This document shows positions 12,432-23,553 of a DNA stretch of 64,000 nucleotides, one piece after another. Within the stretch, counting starts at the first letter, position 1; the number at the start of each line of letters is the position of its first letter. Made by a program: the position numbers and the translations under genes. This DNA is from Favolaschia claudopus (Eukaryota; Basidiomycota; Agaricomycetes; Agaricales; Mycenaceae). Under the pieces are notes generated by a model. That model saw only the letters and a list, made by a program, of their open reading frames with translations. It was not told the DNA's origin and did no database searches. The DNA lies in contig JAWWNJ010000082.1 in the NCBI GenBank assembly GCA_037176885.1, forward strand, positions 682,001 to 746,000, read 5' to 3'.

Positions 12432-13245
12432 TGTAAGTTTCGTGAAATTCACCGCGGCACCAGTTCAAGTTAAATAAGTGCCGGTGAGGTTCGGAATGTG
12501 GATCGGCGAACACTGAGCCTTAGCGCCAAGGATTCGCGCTACAGAGACAAAAATAAAGAACCGTCGGCGTACGCTTGCAACCATGTCCAGAATCCGGTGT
12601 TCAGAGAAAGCTGACACTGCGTCGAAGTATCCGTGGCGCGAGTATTTCGGACACTGCCAACAATTTTTGTGAATGCCGCGCCGGGGGAAAGATTGCTGCG
12701 CGACGCGCGTTCAGTTGGGACTGAAATAGTCTACGTTATCCGTTCACAGAAACGCAAATCGTTGACTCACAAGCTGTAAAGCTGTCTTCGCCTATAGAAC
12801 TCGGTGTCTAATTGAAAGAGTTTACAATGACGTCCGTGATCCTGTGAACGTCGAATAAATTGAAAAGCTGTATGATGAAGTGTGTAGATCCCATTCAGGC
12901 TTGCCTGTGTGATGGGGATTTGCCGACGCTCATTGACGACGACAAGGAGTGTAATGGTGAAAGAAGCAGCAACTTGAAGCGATCTGGATTCATTGAATAT
13001 CAGTAAGTGCCAGTGGAGCTGGCAGTATTCACTTGGCTTGCACGGATTGAATTCGAAGACGACGAAGACAAGTATAGCGTTGAGTAGGAGGTGATGCAAG
13101 AACACGCTGGCCCGAAGAATGTGGTCCCTTCGTCGAGAAATGCTTGCGCCAGGTGAAGGTTTTGAAGAAGAGACGCGGCTTTGGCTTGGCAACCACTGCC
13201 GAGCAACGGCATTCCGCCTTCCAGCTTTGATTCCCGGCGACACCC
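11366..13245. repeat. Segmental duplication, copy 1 (source)
   Basis: About 1.88 kb covering TPP3 exons 1-3, its promoter and about 0.8 kb upstream. It is nearly identical to 21342-23235 in the same orientation. The left break is in TPP3 intron 3, right after AACACTTGTTCTTC (minus strand). The right end fades after the shared AGCTTTGAT.CCCGGCGAC block. A few indels separate the copies, for example 28 bp present only here near 13070-13098. Confidence 0.9.
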
Positions 13246-13270
13246 GCATCCCATCCCGCCGCAGCTGCCA
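12432..13270. other. TPP3 upstream region, no gene
   Basis: Promoter side of TPP3 and part of the segmental duplication. Minus-strand frames of up to 182 codons are not preserved as one frame in the duplicate, so they are not called. Confidence 0.45.
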
Positions 13271-14456
13271 CGCGAGTGACATCGTTAATGTGCCGCACCT
13301 CGTCCCACCGCCCATTTCTCGCCCTCACCCGAGCACTCTCCATTCGACTCAAGCACCTGCTCCTCTCTCTGGCGTCGCCCGCCGCCTGCCGCCCTCATCA
13401 ATACAGCCGACTTCCAAACGCATCAAACGCGTCGCTTTCACTTCGACGCCCCGCCGCCTCGTTCTCCCCGCCTCCCCACAACCACCACCTACATCACCCA
13501 GCGCCTCGGCGTCGGCGTCGACGTCACCACAAACGTGCGTGTGCGTCGCCGCTGTCTTGTCTAATATTTGCGCTAACTTCTTTTTAGCCCACTTATCCCG
13601 CTGTCCTCTCCCCACCTACCCATCTCACACCAACCTCCACTCTCGCCGCCGCCCCGTCCGCAACAATCGAGTCCCCGCCTCTTCGACGCCGCCGCCGCTC
13701 GCCTCGGGAAGTCGACGCGTATCTACGAAAAGGTTTACAGGGAGTAAGGTGCGTTCTGACGCTCCCTCTCCCTCCCGCGCCCTACTAATGACATTCCCAT
13801 CTCCTTAGCCCGTCCCCTCCCCACCTTAACCTGCACCCGCCCTCATTCCACGGACCCGAACGCCGCCACTTCGCCGACGCCGACACGCGGCCGCAGTCTC
13901 GTGCTCCCGCTGTTCCACCCTCTCGACGCCGTCTCGACGCCCTTTTCCCAACTCAGCTTCGCCGTCCCTCGCCGCGGCCGCCGCCCTCAGCGTTGACGCC
14001 ATCAACGTCGAGACCGTCGTTTCGCCGACTGGCTCAAAAACGAGCTAGAATTCAAAATAAAGTGCGTTTCCTCGTTTTTTGACGGCGAACGAACGAATAA
14101 ACCAACTTACCTATTTCAACAGACCGACGCGCCGCCGCCCCGCGTCACGACAATCATTTCGGCGCTCCGCGCGCCGATTCGCTCAAAATTGCGCTGGAGT
14201 CAAAAATATCGTGAGTTTCTTCGTTTTCGACGCCGAACGAAACGGAACTCACCAAGTGACCAGATCAACGGCGCGTTCGCGCTCGGGAAGGACATTAACG
14301 GGAACAAGGGGAAGTGCCGGTTGGGAGGGAGGAAGTCGGTGCGCGCGGTTGCGCGTTCGCGGCGGACGTGGGAATAGCGGGGATGGGCGCCGGGTCAGGA
14401 AGTCGAAACTAGACGAGATGAAGTCAGTAGCGTATTGTACTGTATCTATAATGTAA
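13271..14456 (+). other. Possible spliced low-complexity gene
   Basis: GC-rich plus-strand stretch with consistent splice signals: GTGCGT..CTAAC..TTTTTAG (about 13541-13587), GTGCGT..CTAAT..CCTTAG (about 13749-13808), GTGCGT..TTTCAACAG (about 14061-14122) and GTGAGT..GACCAG (about 14210-14263). Joining these keeps one frame open through four exons and gives a Pro/Arg/Ser-rich, disordered-looking product ending near 14300. No domain is recognised. It could be a lineage-specific protein, a spliced non-coding RNA, or exonised repeat DNA like the neighbouring arrays. Confidence 0.3.
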
Positions 14457-17120
14457 ATAGCTAATCCAATTGAATAAAATGAAGTTCTTTTCAAAATCTG
14501 CGGGTTGAACCGTCAGTAATTGAATAGTAAACGGCGGCGTACGGCTCGGATTGAGGTGAAATGAAACGGAAGAAAATACTCACCTGTGTTGAAACGAAGC
14601 TGCTAATCCCAAGGGCGCGAGTCAACTTGAAGATTTGAAGAAGATGAGTTATGAAGGGTGCGCTGAGTTGAGGTATCAGCAGCGCACGGAAATGAAGAGG
14701 AGGAAAGCTTACCTCTAGGATTTTCACTTAAATTCAAACCAACGCGAGTCGAATCGAATCGACTCGCTAGGGTTGAACAAACTCGCAAATTCTGGGATTG
14801 AGTTGAAAATCTGGAAATGAAAGTAAAGGTTAGTTGAAGTATTGACAGAGGGATGACGAGTGAAGGAAACAAGATGGAATGAAACGAAGAAAGGCGTACC
14901 CGTCGAGGACTCGACAATGAAGATGAAGTTGAGTTCAAGTTTAACTAGACCTTGAATTACTTACCGGCGAGTTGCAACGAACGAACGAACGAACGAACGA
15001 AAGAGATGAAAGAAATGAACGGAAGCTCACCTCGAATTAGTCGGGATCGGATTGAATGAACTGATAAGCTTGAACTCGAACCTCTCGAAGTGAGTTGAAT
15101 CTTGCATTGATAATGTTAATGCTAGATAGAGAGACTGTGAACGAACGCAAGTTAATTATTAGTTTGAATCGAGTTGAACGAAAGAAAGGAAAGCTTACCT
15201 CGGGCTGACTTGATACTTCCTTCAGTGCAAGTTAGGTATCTCGTTGAATCCGTTGACGGACCTATCCTATAGAAGACAAGAAAGGTTAGGGTCGGCTCAA
15301 ATTAAGATGAAGGTCCGGTTTACTTACTTAGATCCATAGAAGATATATATACCTTCGAGTGTATAGGCGCGGGCGCGCGCGAATCACACCGGCATAGGTT
15401 CGACCTTCATAGTTAACAGGAAGTCAGTCAAGAGTAAGGAATCGAATTTGGACAAACCTGGAACGAAACTGCCATAGTTTCGGCGTTGAATGTGAAGTAC
15501 TTGAACAGTTTGGTGCGGAGATACATGGTTTCGGCCTCCGGCCTTCGAAATTCAAGTTAGAGTCGATAACCAGAGTAAGGAACTGAATCTGAACTTACCT
15601 GGAACGAAAATAGCATAGTTTGGGCGTTGAATGTGAAGTATAGGGAGAGTTTGATGCGGAGATGCATCGTTTCAGCCTTGAGAGTTCAAAAGAGTCAAGT
15701 TAGTATCGATTTGTATAGAGAAATAGAAAGGGTTAGACGTACCGGCATAGTTTCGGTATCGGGTCAAAATAAGGGATTCAACGAAAGCCTACTAGTAAGT
15801 GAAACGAAGTCGGATTGGATCAAGTATTGAACGGGTTAGCGATGCGCACCTTGTACCCAGCCCAGTTCAAAGTCAACTCCAAATCCAACACCACATCTCT
15901 ATGTCGAATGAACTGGCGCCGCCTTCAAACCGTTTGTTGAGACAAGATTAGAGTTAACAAGTAAAAGATCGCACTCACCTGGACGAAATCAACCCAGACT
16001 CGACAAATTCCACCCGAGATTCATGAGCTAAGTCAATCCTGAGCAACTCGGTCAGTGAACAAAGAGAAAAATGGGAAAGGAATGAAGAGGGCGGGATTCC
16101 CCGAGACGGCGCCGAAGTCAATCCAGATCAAAGGTTTGAAGTGTTGTTTGCATTGAATGAGTCAAATTGAAGGTATAGATTGAATTAGACCCTTGGAACG
16201 GTCAGTATTCCTTGATAATAGCGGTATCAAAGCTTACCTAGACAGCCGAAATGTGCATCTCAAGAAACTATCAAACGGTCATTCAAAGTTGAAGCAGTCG
16301 ATAAGAAAGTGACTTACCTTGTGCACCCAGTCGAAATGTGCATCTCATGCACGTATAGAACGAATACAAACTGGATGAAGGATCAATAAGTAAGAGTTCA
16401 AAGTAAATCAAAGGATTAATTCACTCACCTGTAATGCAAAGTCGTCGAAATAAGACCTGAAGGCAACTTGAAAGTCAGTTCCGCGTTGAAAGAGTCGAAA
16501 TGTGCATCTCATACAGTTTGGAAATGAATGGAAACTGAATGAAAGGTTAGGAACGGCTTGAGGCATTCAAAGAAATCAATTCACTCACCTGTACAAAGTC
16601 GTCGAAATGACCTGAAAGTCAGCTCGGGCTTGAAAGGATCGCAGTTTGAAGTACATATAGCATAGAGTGAAGAGAAATAAACTGATTGAAAGGTCAGTAA
16701 TCATTTGAATGAGGAAAGACGACGACTCACTGCATTGAACAGATTGAAGTGGTACAAGAAGAATCTAGTATGCCGTGAACCCGAACAGAAAGCGGCGTAC
16801 TAGTAGTAGAACAAAGTATTGAATCTAGAATTGAAGGAGAATGTTAGTGAGTGTATCAAACTTGAATGAATGAAAAGGGAGTTCGAAGCCACAAACGACA
16901 TTAGAGTCAACGAAAGAGTCAAAGAAGGGAGAAGGCCGAATAAATCCGAAAGCCGTGGTTGAAGCGCGAACGCGTCGAATTGAAGAAATTGAAGAAGGGC
17001 TTTGAAGGAAAGTTGAATAGAGATTTGAATAAAGATGAGTTGTGGAGGATAAGGAAGGGTAGAAGGGAGGGAGGTGGAAAGTGGGCGGTTGACCCATACC
17101 AAAACTCAACGAGATGAGCT
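14450..17120 (-). repeat. Minus-strand array of duplicated exon-intron units
   Basis: Read on the minus strand, this 2.6-kb stretch holds about 16 splice-donor consensus sites (AG|GTAAGT, CAG|GTGAGT types), roughly every 100-200 bp. Many are followed 40-60 nt later by CTAAC-like branch sites and CAG/AAG acceptors. At least two families of tandem units are visible. In 15.45-15.75 kb, exons 15676-15599 and 15535-15458 are both exactly 78 nt, phase-0 symmetric, and encode similar 26-residue peptides (AETMxLRxKL ... YFTFNAxTM ... SFQ), period 141 bp. In 16.24-16.65 kb, units share GAGATGCACATTTCG and ACGACTTTG blocks. Some exons contain stops, so the whole may be non-coding. Nothing known is recognised. 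Confidence 0.6.
15458..15676 (-). other. Pair of duplicated 78-nt symmetric exons
   Basis: Exon 15676-15599 (after CTCTCAAG, before GTAAGT) and exon 15535-15458 (after CCGGAG, before GTTTGT) are separated by a 63-nt intron with a CTAAC branch site. Their 26-residue translations agree at 19 positions, counted by eye. Length, phase and splice sites all agree, so an exon-plus-intron unit was duplicated. Confidence 0.6.
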
Positions 17121-18550
17121 CACCTTTATACCATTCCCCCGGCCCTCCAACGCTATCCTGCTCACCAAATCACCCGAACATCCGCAGAGATCGACAGAGC
17201 GTCTTGGGAATTGCGGAGCACCGAGCCATTCAGTGGGAAAGGGCGGAACTCGAGAAGTCGCGGCGAACTCGAAAATATTCATAAGTTGGCAACCAGATCC
17301 ACGGAAATTCCACGCACGTCAGGCAACATCCGTGTGACTAATGATGTGACATTCAGGGTCGTAACGCCGGGGGAGGGGGGAAAGAGGTCGAAAAAGCAGA
17401 GGATTGAGATAGGGGTGAGTATGCGATGGAGGCGTGAAGACGAATCGACGAGCTTCAAGACTTAGGGAGCAGCAGAATTCAGTAGTTTGAACAAGATTTT
17501 GAGGGCCAAGAACCGGGGATGTCAGCATGATGCGCCCATGGAAGCGAGGCATTTTGCAACACACCTGAATTCATCCGGTCTCAACTCCGCTCCAAACAAC
17601 TCCGACCGCTCCAGAACCTTCTCCGACGTCGCGGGTATCCAGTAGCTACCGGTACCGTATATTCTGAGTCATACGTCGTGCGCAGACGCTGTCCAGACGG
17701 CGATTTTAAAAAATGCGTGCAAGTGCCGTTGTGCCGTTTTGCGAGGGTCCCTGAGCAAAGAAAGGCAAGAAAGCATGAGTTTCAAGGTAGTAGTATGTAA
17801 GAATACATACTTGAGTCGCGAGGGCAGCGACGCGCCGCGCGCGCAGTCGTCGATGGTGGTGGTAAAAGCCAATGTTCGGAATTTCCTGTTTGAGCGAAGA
17901 TATGATTGATCTGATCGCAGCGGCCAACACCGCCACGAGAATCTTCCTTGCTCTTTGCCCACGACCAGCCCGCCAGCGCCAAGCGTCAACATATCGGCAT
18001 GGCGCGCTCACGCGCGCGCAACGCGTCTGGGCCGCAAATCGACTGAAAACCACCGTATCTAATCCCATGGGACTATCTTGACAGTTTTCTGCGAGCCGTG
18101 AGCTGGCTCGGGCACCTCGCGGGGCTTCTCTGGGCGACCGCTCGGGCTCGGCTGTCTGGTTTACGAAAATCTGATGCTTCTCAAACAGCCAACTCCGTGC
18201 TTCTTGTCCTCACTCTTGGCTCACTCTGGCAGTTTTCTGTATTTTGTGGCTTTGGCTGAAGGCGGCCTGCGTTTTCAAGAAACCGACGCAGGTATTCTCT
18301 TGCGAACGTCCGGCTCGCTGTCTGAGTTGCCTCGTTCGACGAACGCGAATCATTTATGTTACGTATGTACCAGTGTTTCAAACAGGAATCACAGGGAGGA
18401 GGTACAGGTCCGAATTTATCTGCTTACCTTTTTCAGCGTCGTGCACATCTCTAGTTAGAATAGTTTCGCTTCTTGGGACAGAGGCGACTTTTTCTGATCT
18501 TTGAATGGTGAGCTAATCAGTCCTCTCAAAGCTTAGGGTGCTGAGGAATT
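17121..18550. other. Central spacer between the two arrays
   Basis: About 1.4 kb between the oppositely directed arrays. No gene is supported. If the arrays are transcribed outward from here, this would be their shared promoter region. Confidence 0.35.
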
Positions 18551-20900
18551 GAGAAACACGGTTTCAGGGCGGCTCCCGACGCGTATAAGTCAGGCCGGAC
18601 TTATCAACTTCCGGAAGGTGATTCATTCAAAAACAACGTTACCTACAAATTTCACCGATTTTGTTGCAACGGAGCATCAACCGACACCGTTGGGGGAACT
18701 AACACGACCAAACCAGCCCACCTTTCTCTCCACCACCACCTTCTCCTCAGGTTACCACTCAAAAATTCCCTTCGTGAGTTATTATCCGTTCCTTCCACCG
18801 CTCCTTGAAGACTCCTTCTCATCTCATCTCCTCAGCGACCCCGGCAAGCCGTCGTTGACGCTGACACCAAGCCGCCGATGCGTCGACACGACGTATCGTC
18901 TTCCCGTGAGCGGGACTTTAAGTAAGTTGCACCTATTTCACTATTTTTACTCATTTTGATGCCTTTTTTCACCAGGATTTGGCCGCCGGCAGGCTAACCC
19001 CGCCCCCGAAGCGTAAAGCGGCGTATTCCACCACTGTTCTCTGACGCTTGCGCTGTTGCCGCCGTCAGCGCCGCGCCGCGCAGCGGCGCTATTGCGTCGA
19101 TACGATGTATAGACTTCCCGCGAGCGGGACCTTCAGGTAAGTTATCTTTTGCTTCCCATTTCTCACTTTTGATCCTTTTTTTTTCCAAGAGTTTGGGCCG
19201 CCGGCAGGCTAATATTGCCCTCGACGCGTAAAGCAGCGACTCCCCCCCCCCCGCCGTTCTCCGCCGTTTGTGCTGTTGCCGTCGTTGCCGCGCCGCGTAG
19301 CGGCGCTATTGCGTCGACACGACGTATCGACGTCCCGCGAGCGGGACTCCCCCAAGTAAGGTTTCTTTTGCTTACTTTTTTCACTCAATTTGACGCCTTT
19401 TTTTCAAAGTTTTGGGCCGCCGGCAGGCTAACCCCGCTCCCGACGCGTAAAGCAACGGCTTCCCCGCTCACCTCGCCAACACTGTGCTGTTGTTGCTGCC
19501 GGCGCCGCGCCGCGTAGCGGCGCGCATAGCGATGAGTATATGGATCTTCTTCCCCCGAGCGGGACTTCGAGTAAGTTAGTTAACTTTTGCTTCAATTTTT
19601 CTTCCTTTGACACATTTTTTGTCAGAAATTTGGCGGCCGGCAGGCAAATTCCCGCTCCCGACGTATACAGCAGCGGGTCTTCCAGCTCATTTGCAAGGCT
19701 TTTGTTGTCGTTCTTGACGTCGCACCACGAAGCGGCGCCATCCCCTTAACACGACGTATCGCCGTCCGGCGAGCGGGTACTTGGGTAAGTTCCGTTTTTC
19801 TTGCATTTACGTTTTCTTTCTCTTACGATTTCTTGGAAGGATTTTACAATTTACGGCAACTTTTTCCTGACATCGGTTAGTCTGAGGTGAGGTAAGTTTT
19901 CAACTCTTACCTACTCTTATCCAAGCCACTCCCACGTCGATCACTATGCGTATCGCCGTCCCGCGAGCGGAAGGTTCTCTACTGTGCGCTCATGGTTCAA
20001 TTTCAAATGTATTTCATGCTTATCTTGAACTCCCCAGATTCAAATTTCTTCGCTGCGCGGCCTTGGCAACGCCGCCCTCATGCCCCACAATGAAACTTCA
20101 ATATTCTTGCGTCCGCCGAGCGACGCCTCAAGCCTGTACTCCTGTCAGTAAGCGCTGTTGTTCTCACTGCATTTCCGCTGATGCTGGATCTCCAGATAAT
20201 TTTTCTTCCGCTGCGCGGCCTTTACCATCACCACCAACCCTTCAAATCGAAATTCGATTTTCGTGCGTCCGCCGAGTGACGCTTCCGAGTAAGTTCCTCC
20301 CCAAATCCTGCTTGTTTGCTCACTGATTCAAGCTTTCCAGGAAATTTTGTTCCCGCTGCGCGGCCCCCTGCTTCGTCATCAACGACAACACTCCGTTTGG
20401 TAAATTCGAGATTTCGCGTTCCCGCGAGCGAGCCCTCGGGCTCGATGGTCTTCAGGTGAGTGCTACTGCTTTGCTAGAGTCGTTTTTGCGCTGATTTGAA
20501 GGGCTAGATATTTTTGCTTTCCGCTGCGCGGCGCTCAACTCCTCAAACTCTTCAATTCCCGGGCGTCAAATCTAGCTATCAAGTCCCCAAGAACGAAGAA
20601 ATTTTCTGCGCTGCGCGGCTCCCTACGTGCGTACTCTACCATTTCTACTGTCTTCTTCAAACTTGTCAATTCTCCTCCCAACTACAATTTTCTTCCGCTG
20701 CGCGGCGCCGTCGATAACTACGAGTTCTGGAATATTTCCTCATTTTCAGGTCTCTAAGTTCCTCTGTGGTTTCGTCTCGGTGAGTTTCTTTGAGTTCTCT
20801 TCCATTAAGTCTGGTTCTAACAGATACAAGGGCTCCAAAGGTGACTAGACGACTTGAAATTCACGAAGAGTGCTAATTACAGGTGAGTCTCGGACTTGTG
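18550..20900 (+). repeat. Plus-strand array of duplicated exon-intron units
   Basis: Tandem units, each an exon-like block plus a short intron. In the first half, blocks 18976-19136, 19190-19355, 19410-19570 and 19626-19784 (161, 166, 161, 159 nt) are separated by introns 18922-18975, 19137-19189, 19356-19409 and 19571-19625 (54, 53, 54, 55 nt) that begin GTAAG and end with T-tract plus AG. Each block begins TTTGG(G/C)(C/G)GCCGGCAGGC. Each carries a hairpin related to CGCCGC-GTA-GCGGCG and ends with GTCCCG-CGAG-CGGGAC or a close variant a few nt before the donor. The second half (19.95-20.7 kb) has units whose 5' end holds CCGC-TGC-GCGG. Block 19410-19570 has stops in all three frames, which favours a structured non-coding RNA. 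Confidence 0.65.
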
Positions 20901-21341
20901 TGTAAATTTCAGTACGTACAGAATTCAGGGTCTGGTCTTGTCCCCGGTAGTCGGTAGATCTAGATCTGTAAAACAGTAGATTAGAGCTCCCGATTCACCC
21001 TCCAAACGGAGCGGGAAACGGGCTTCTTGTGGGCCCGAAAATCAATTTTTTTTTCGAGCCGTAAGAACCAAACAATGCTCCCCTTTGGGACGCGCTCCGA
21101 AAACACATATAACTGCGAGGTCAGGGCGACGCATGCCTTAGCGTGAGCAGGCCGTGCGCAGTGCTTAGGAATTTCCTTTTCGGGAGTCAAGCCAATTTCA
21201 TTCAAGCTACATACAACAGGCAGTAGACTACACGACTGGACATCCCAATCCCACAACGACGTCGAGCCTCCGGCAACGCAATCCTGGATTGCGACAGCGG
21301 CGCCGTCGGTGTTGGATGCGGCGGTGAGACATTTCGGAAGA
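20901..21341. other. Unique spacer before truncated TPP3 copy
   Basis: No gene. Begins after the last array unit and ends at the left break of the segmental duplication. Contains a T9 tract near 21050. Confidence 0.4.
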
Positions 21342-22409
21342 ACAAGTGTTCAGTTGAATCGCAGGAACCTGATGACGAAACGAACCAACTCACCGACAGT
21401 GTATTCAACATCGAGATCAGCTTCGAGCACAAGGACTGCCGCATCCGCTGGGGCAGGGTCAACCCCGTCGGTGCCAATGTTGATCAATTCATACGTTGTG
21501 TTAGCGGGGATATCCGATCTGTAATCTTCCAAGAATGTCTGTCGAATAAAACAAGTCAAGATACGACTCGGAGCGTTCGATGAAAAGAAGGAGGAAAGAC
21601 ATACCGAAAGATCAGTTCGGTTGGGGGAGATACTCCAATAACCAGTAACCATGAGCGAGTTATCTTGTTGAGTGGCCGGAGTTGTCGGAATGCCATACAG
21701 TTTCTGCAGACACGCGGGTGTCATGGGAATCTCCAAGCCGTCGCATTCCTCCTCCTCCTCCGTGCGTTTCACGGCGAGGCGTTTCTCGAGGTTGCGTAGG
21801 CGAGATGAAGAGCCTGAAGAGGCGAAACTCGAGGTGGAAAATGAAGTGCTTGGATGGATGACCTCGACGTGGCCGACAAGCTCGGCCGGGAGGGATATCG
21901 ATAAAGTGCGGGTGATGGGCTGTGTGAGGCTCGCGTGCTCGTAGTCTTGAAAGTGCGCGCCGAATAGCTTGTTGGCTGTACCCACGGTGAGCGTCAAAGA
22001 TACCCAGTCGCCGTTAGGGGAGATGACGCTGGGTGTCACACCGTTGGCGGACGCCCAGGAATTGAACGCGCTGACGGTTTCGTTGGACGGCTGCACGAAA
22101 GCTTTGACCTGAAAAGATTTCAATACGTGTTCTACAACATCTAACAAGTGTGAGACAAACCTCGTCCTTCGAGAGCCATTGTCTGAACTCGGAACTTCCA
22201 GGCGTGGAGATGGAGGCAAGCTTTTGCTCCAGGCCAGGAATATTCTTGGGAGTCAATGCGAATTTCAACGTTAACATATGGGAGTCGGGAGCTGCGCCGA
22301 GGCTGGTGAAGCCAGCAGGTGCTGCGCGCCGACTTTCATGGACCGCAAGTCGAGTGCACGAGACGACTGATAGAAGGGCTAGAATATTCGCAAAGGCTGG
22401 GAGGAGCAT
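21342..22409 (-). pseudogene. TPP3 copy truncated in intron 3
   Basis: Exons 1-3 of an S53 gene, 22409-22161, 22108-21605 and 21538-21394, with intact splice sites and open frames, nearly identical to TPP3. Homology stops inside intron 3, so exons 4-8 are absent. The product would keep the signal peptide, prodomain and catalytic Glu/Asp (LEADLDVEYTVG) but lack the oxyanion Asp, Ser and calcium site. Reading through intron 3 ends after about 10 residues. No frame damage in the kept part points to a recent event. It may be an inert remnant, or a free secreted prodomain. Confidence 0.93.
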
Positions 22410-23235
22410 TGTAAGCAAGTTGCGTGAAATTCATCGCGGCACCAGTTCAAGTTAAATAAGTGCCAATGAGGTTCGGAATGTAGATCGGCGAATACTGGGC
22501 CTTAGCGCCAAGGATTCGCGCTACAGAGACCAAAATAAAGAACCGTCGGCGTACGCTTGCAACCATGTATGTACTCCAGAATCCGGTGTTCAAAGAAAGT
22601 TGACACTGCGTCGAGAAATCCGTGGCGCGAGTATTTCGGACACTGCCAACAATTTTTGTGAATGCCGCGCCGGGGGAAAGATTGCTGCGCGACGCGCGTT
22701 CAGTTCGGACTGAAATAGTCTACGTTATCCGTTCAGAGAAATGCGAATCGTTGACTCACAAGCTGTAAAGCTGTCTTCGCCTATAGAACTCGGTGTCTAA
22801 TTGAAAGAGTTTACAATGACGTCCGTGATCCTGTGAACGTCGAATAAATTGAAAAGCTGTATGATGAGGTGTGTAGATCCCATTCATGCTTGCCTGTGTG
22901 ATGGGGATTTGCCGACGCGCATCGACGACGACAAGGAGTGTAATGGTGAAAGAAGCAGCAACTTGAAGCGATCTGGATTCATTTGAATATCAGCCTGAGC
23001 CGCTGCCAGGCTGGCAGTATCCACTTGAATTGCGCGCATTGAGTTCGAAGACGACGACGACAGGGTAAGAACACGCTGGCCCGAAGAATGTGGTCCCTTC
23101 GTCGAGAAATGCTTACGCCAGGTGAAGGTTTTGAAGAAGAGACTGCGGCTTTGGCTTGGCAACTACTGCCGACCAACGGCACATCGTTGGCCGGGAAATC
23201 CCCGCGGTACCGGAACAGCTTTGATGCCCGGCGAC
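21342..23235. repeat. Segmental duplication, copy 2
   Basis: Direct-orientation duplicate of 11366-13245. Includes the promoter region and the upstream segment with the same GTGGTCCCTTCGTCGAGAAA block. Small insertions near 22417 and 22567 and a 28-bp absence near 23067 distinguish it from copy 1. Confidence 0.9.
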
Positions 23236-23553
23236 CAAAAGCTCTGAGTGCCGATCGGCATGGAGTGCTTCGTTGAATTTTGAGCTTGGAGGTGTTGGCG
23301 TATATCGTCAAAGGTTTCGAGATGGACACTGGATTCGGAGTACAGCTTGAATATATTCCAGATGGACGGAAAAATTAAACTCTTCTGACAGCAAGAACGT
23401 TAACAGGAATCCAATTTCAAATTTCTCTTGCATAACCAACGATCGTGAATGTAACTACTATTAAATGACTGTCCGCGCCTTACACGACAAGTATTTGGTA
23501 CATATTAAAGAGGTACTGCCGAGTATCCGAAGTGCTCAGCCTACTAAACGAAT
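23236..23553. other. Intergenic, TPP4 3' flank
   Basis: No gene recognised. Lies between the end of the duplication and the TPP4 stop codon. Confidence 0.45.

Noticed and set aside
12767..13315. 182-codon minus-strand ORF upstream of TPP3
   Set aside because: The duplicated segment at 22.8-23.2 kb does not keep this frame, so it is not under coding constraint.
14450..20900. CRISPR or plain satellite DNA
   Set aside because: Units of 140-215 bp contain splice signals and diverged blocks, not short identical repeats with unique spacers, and the genome is eukaryotic.
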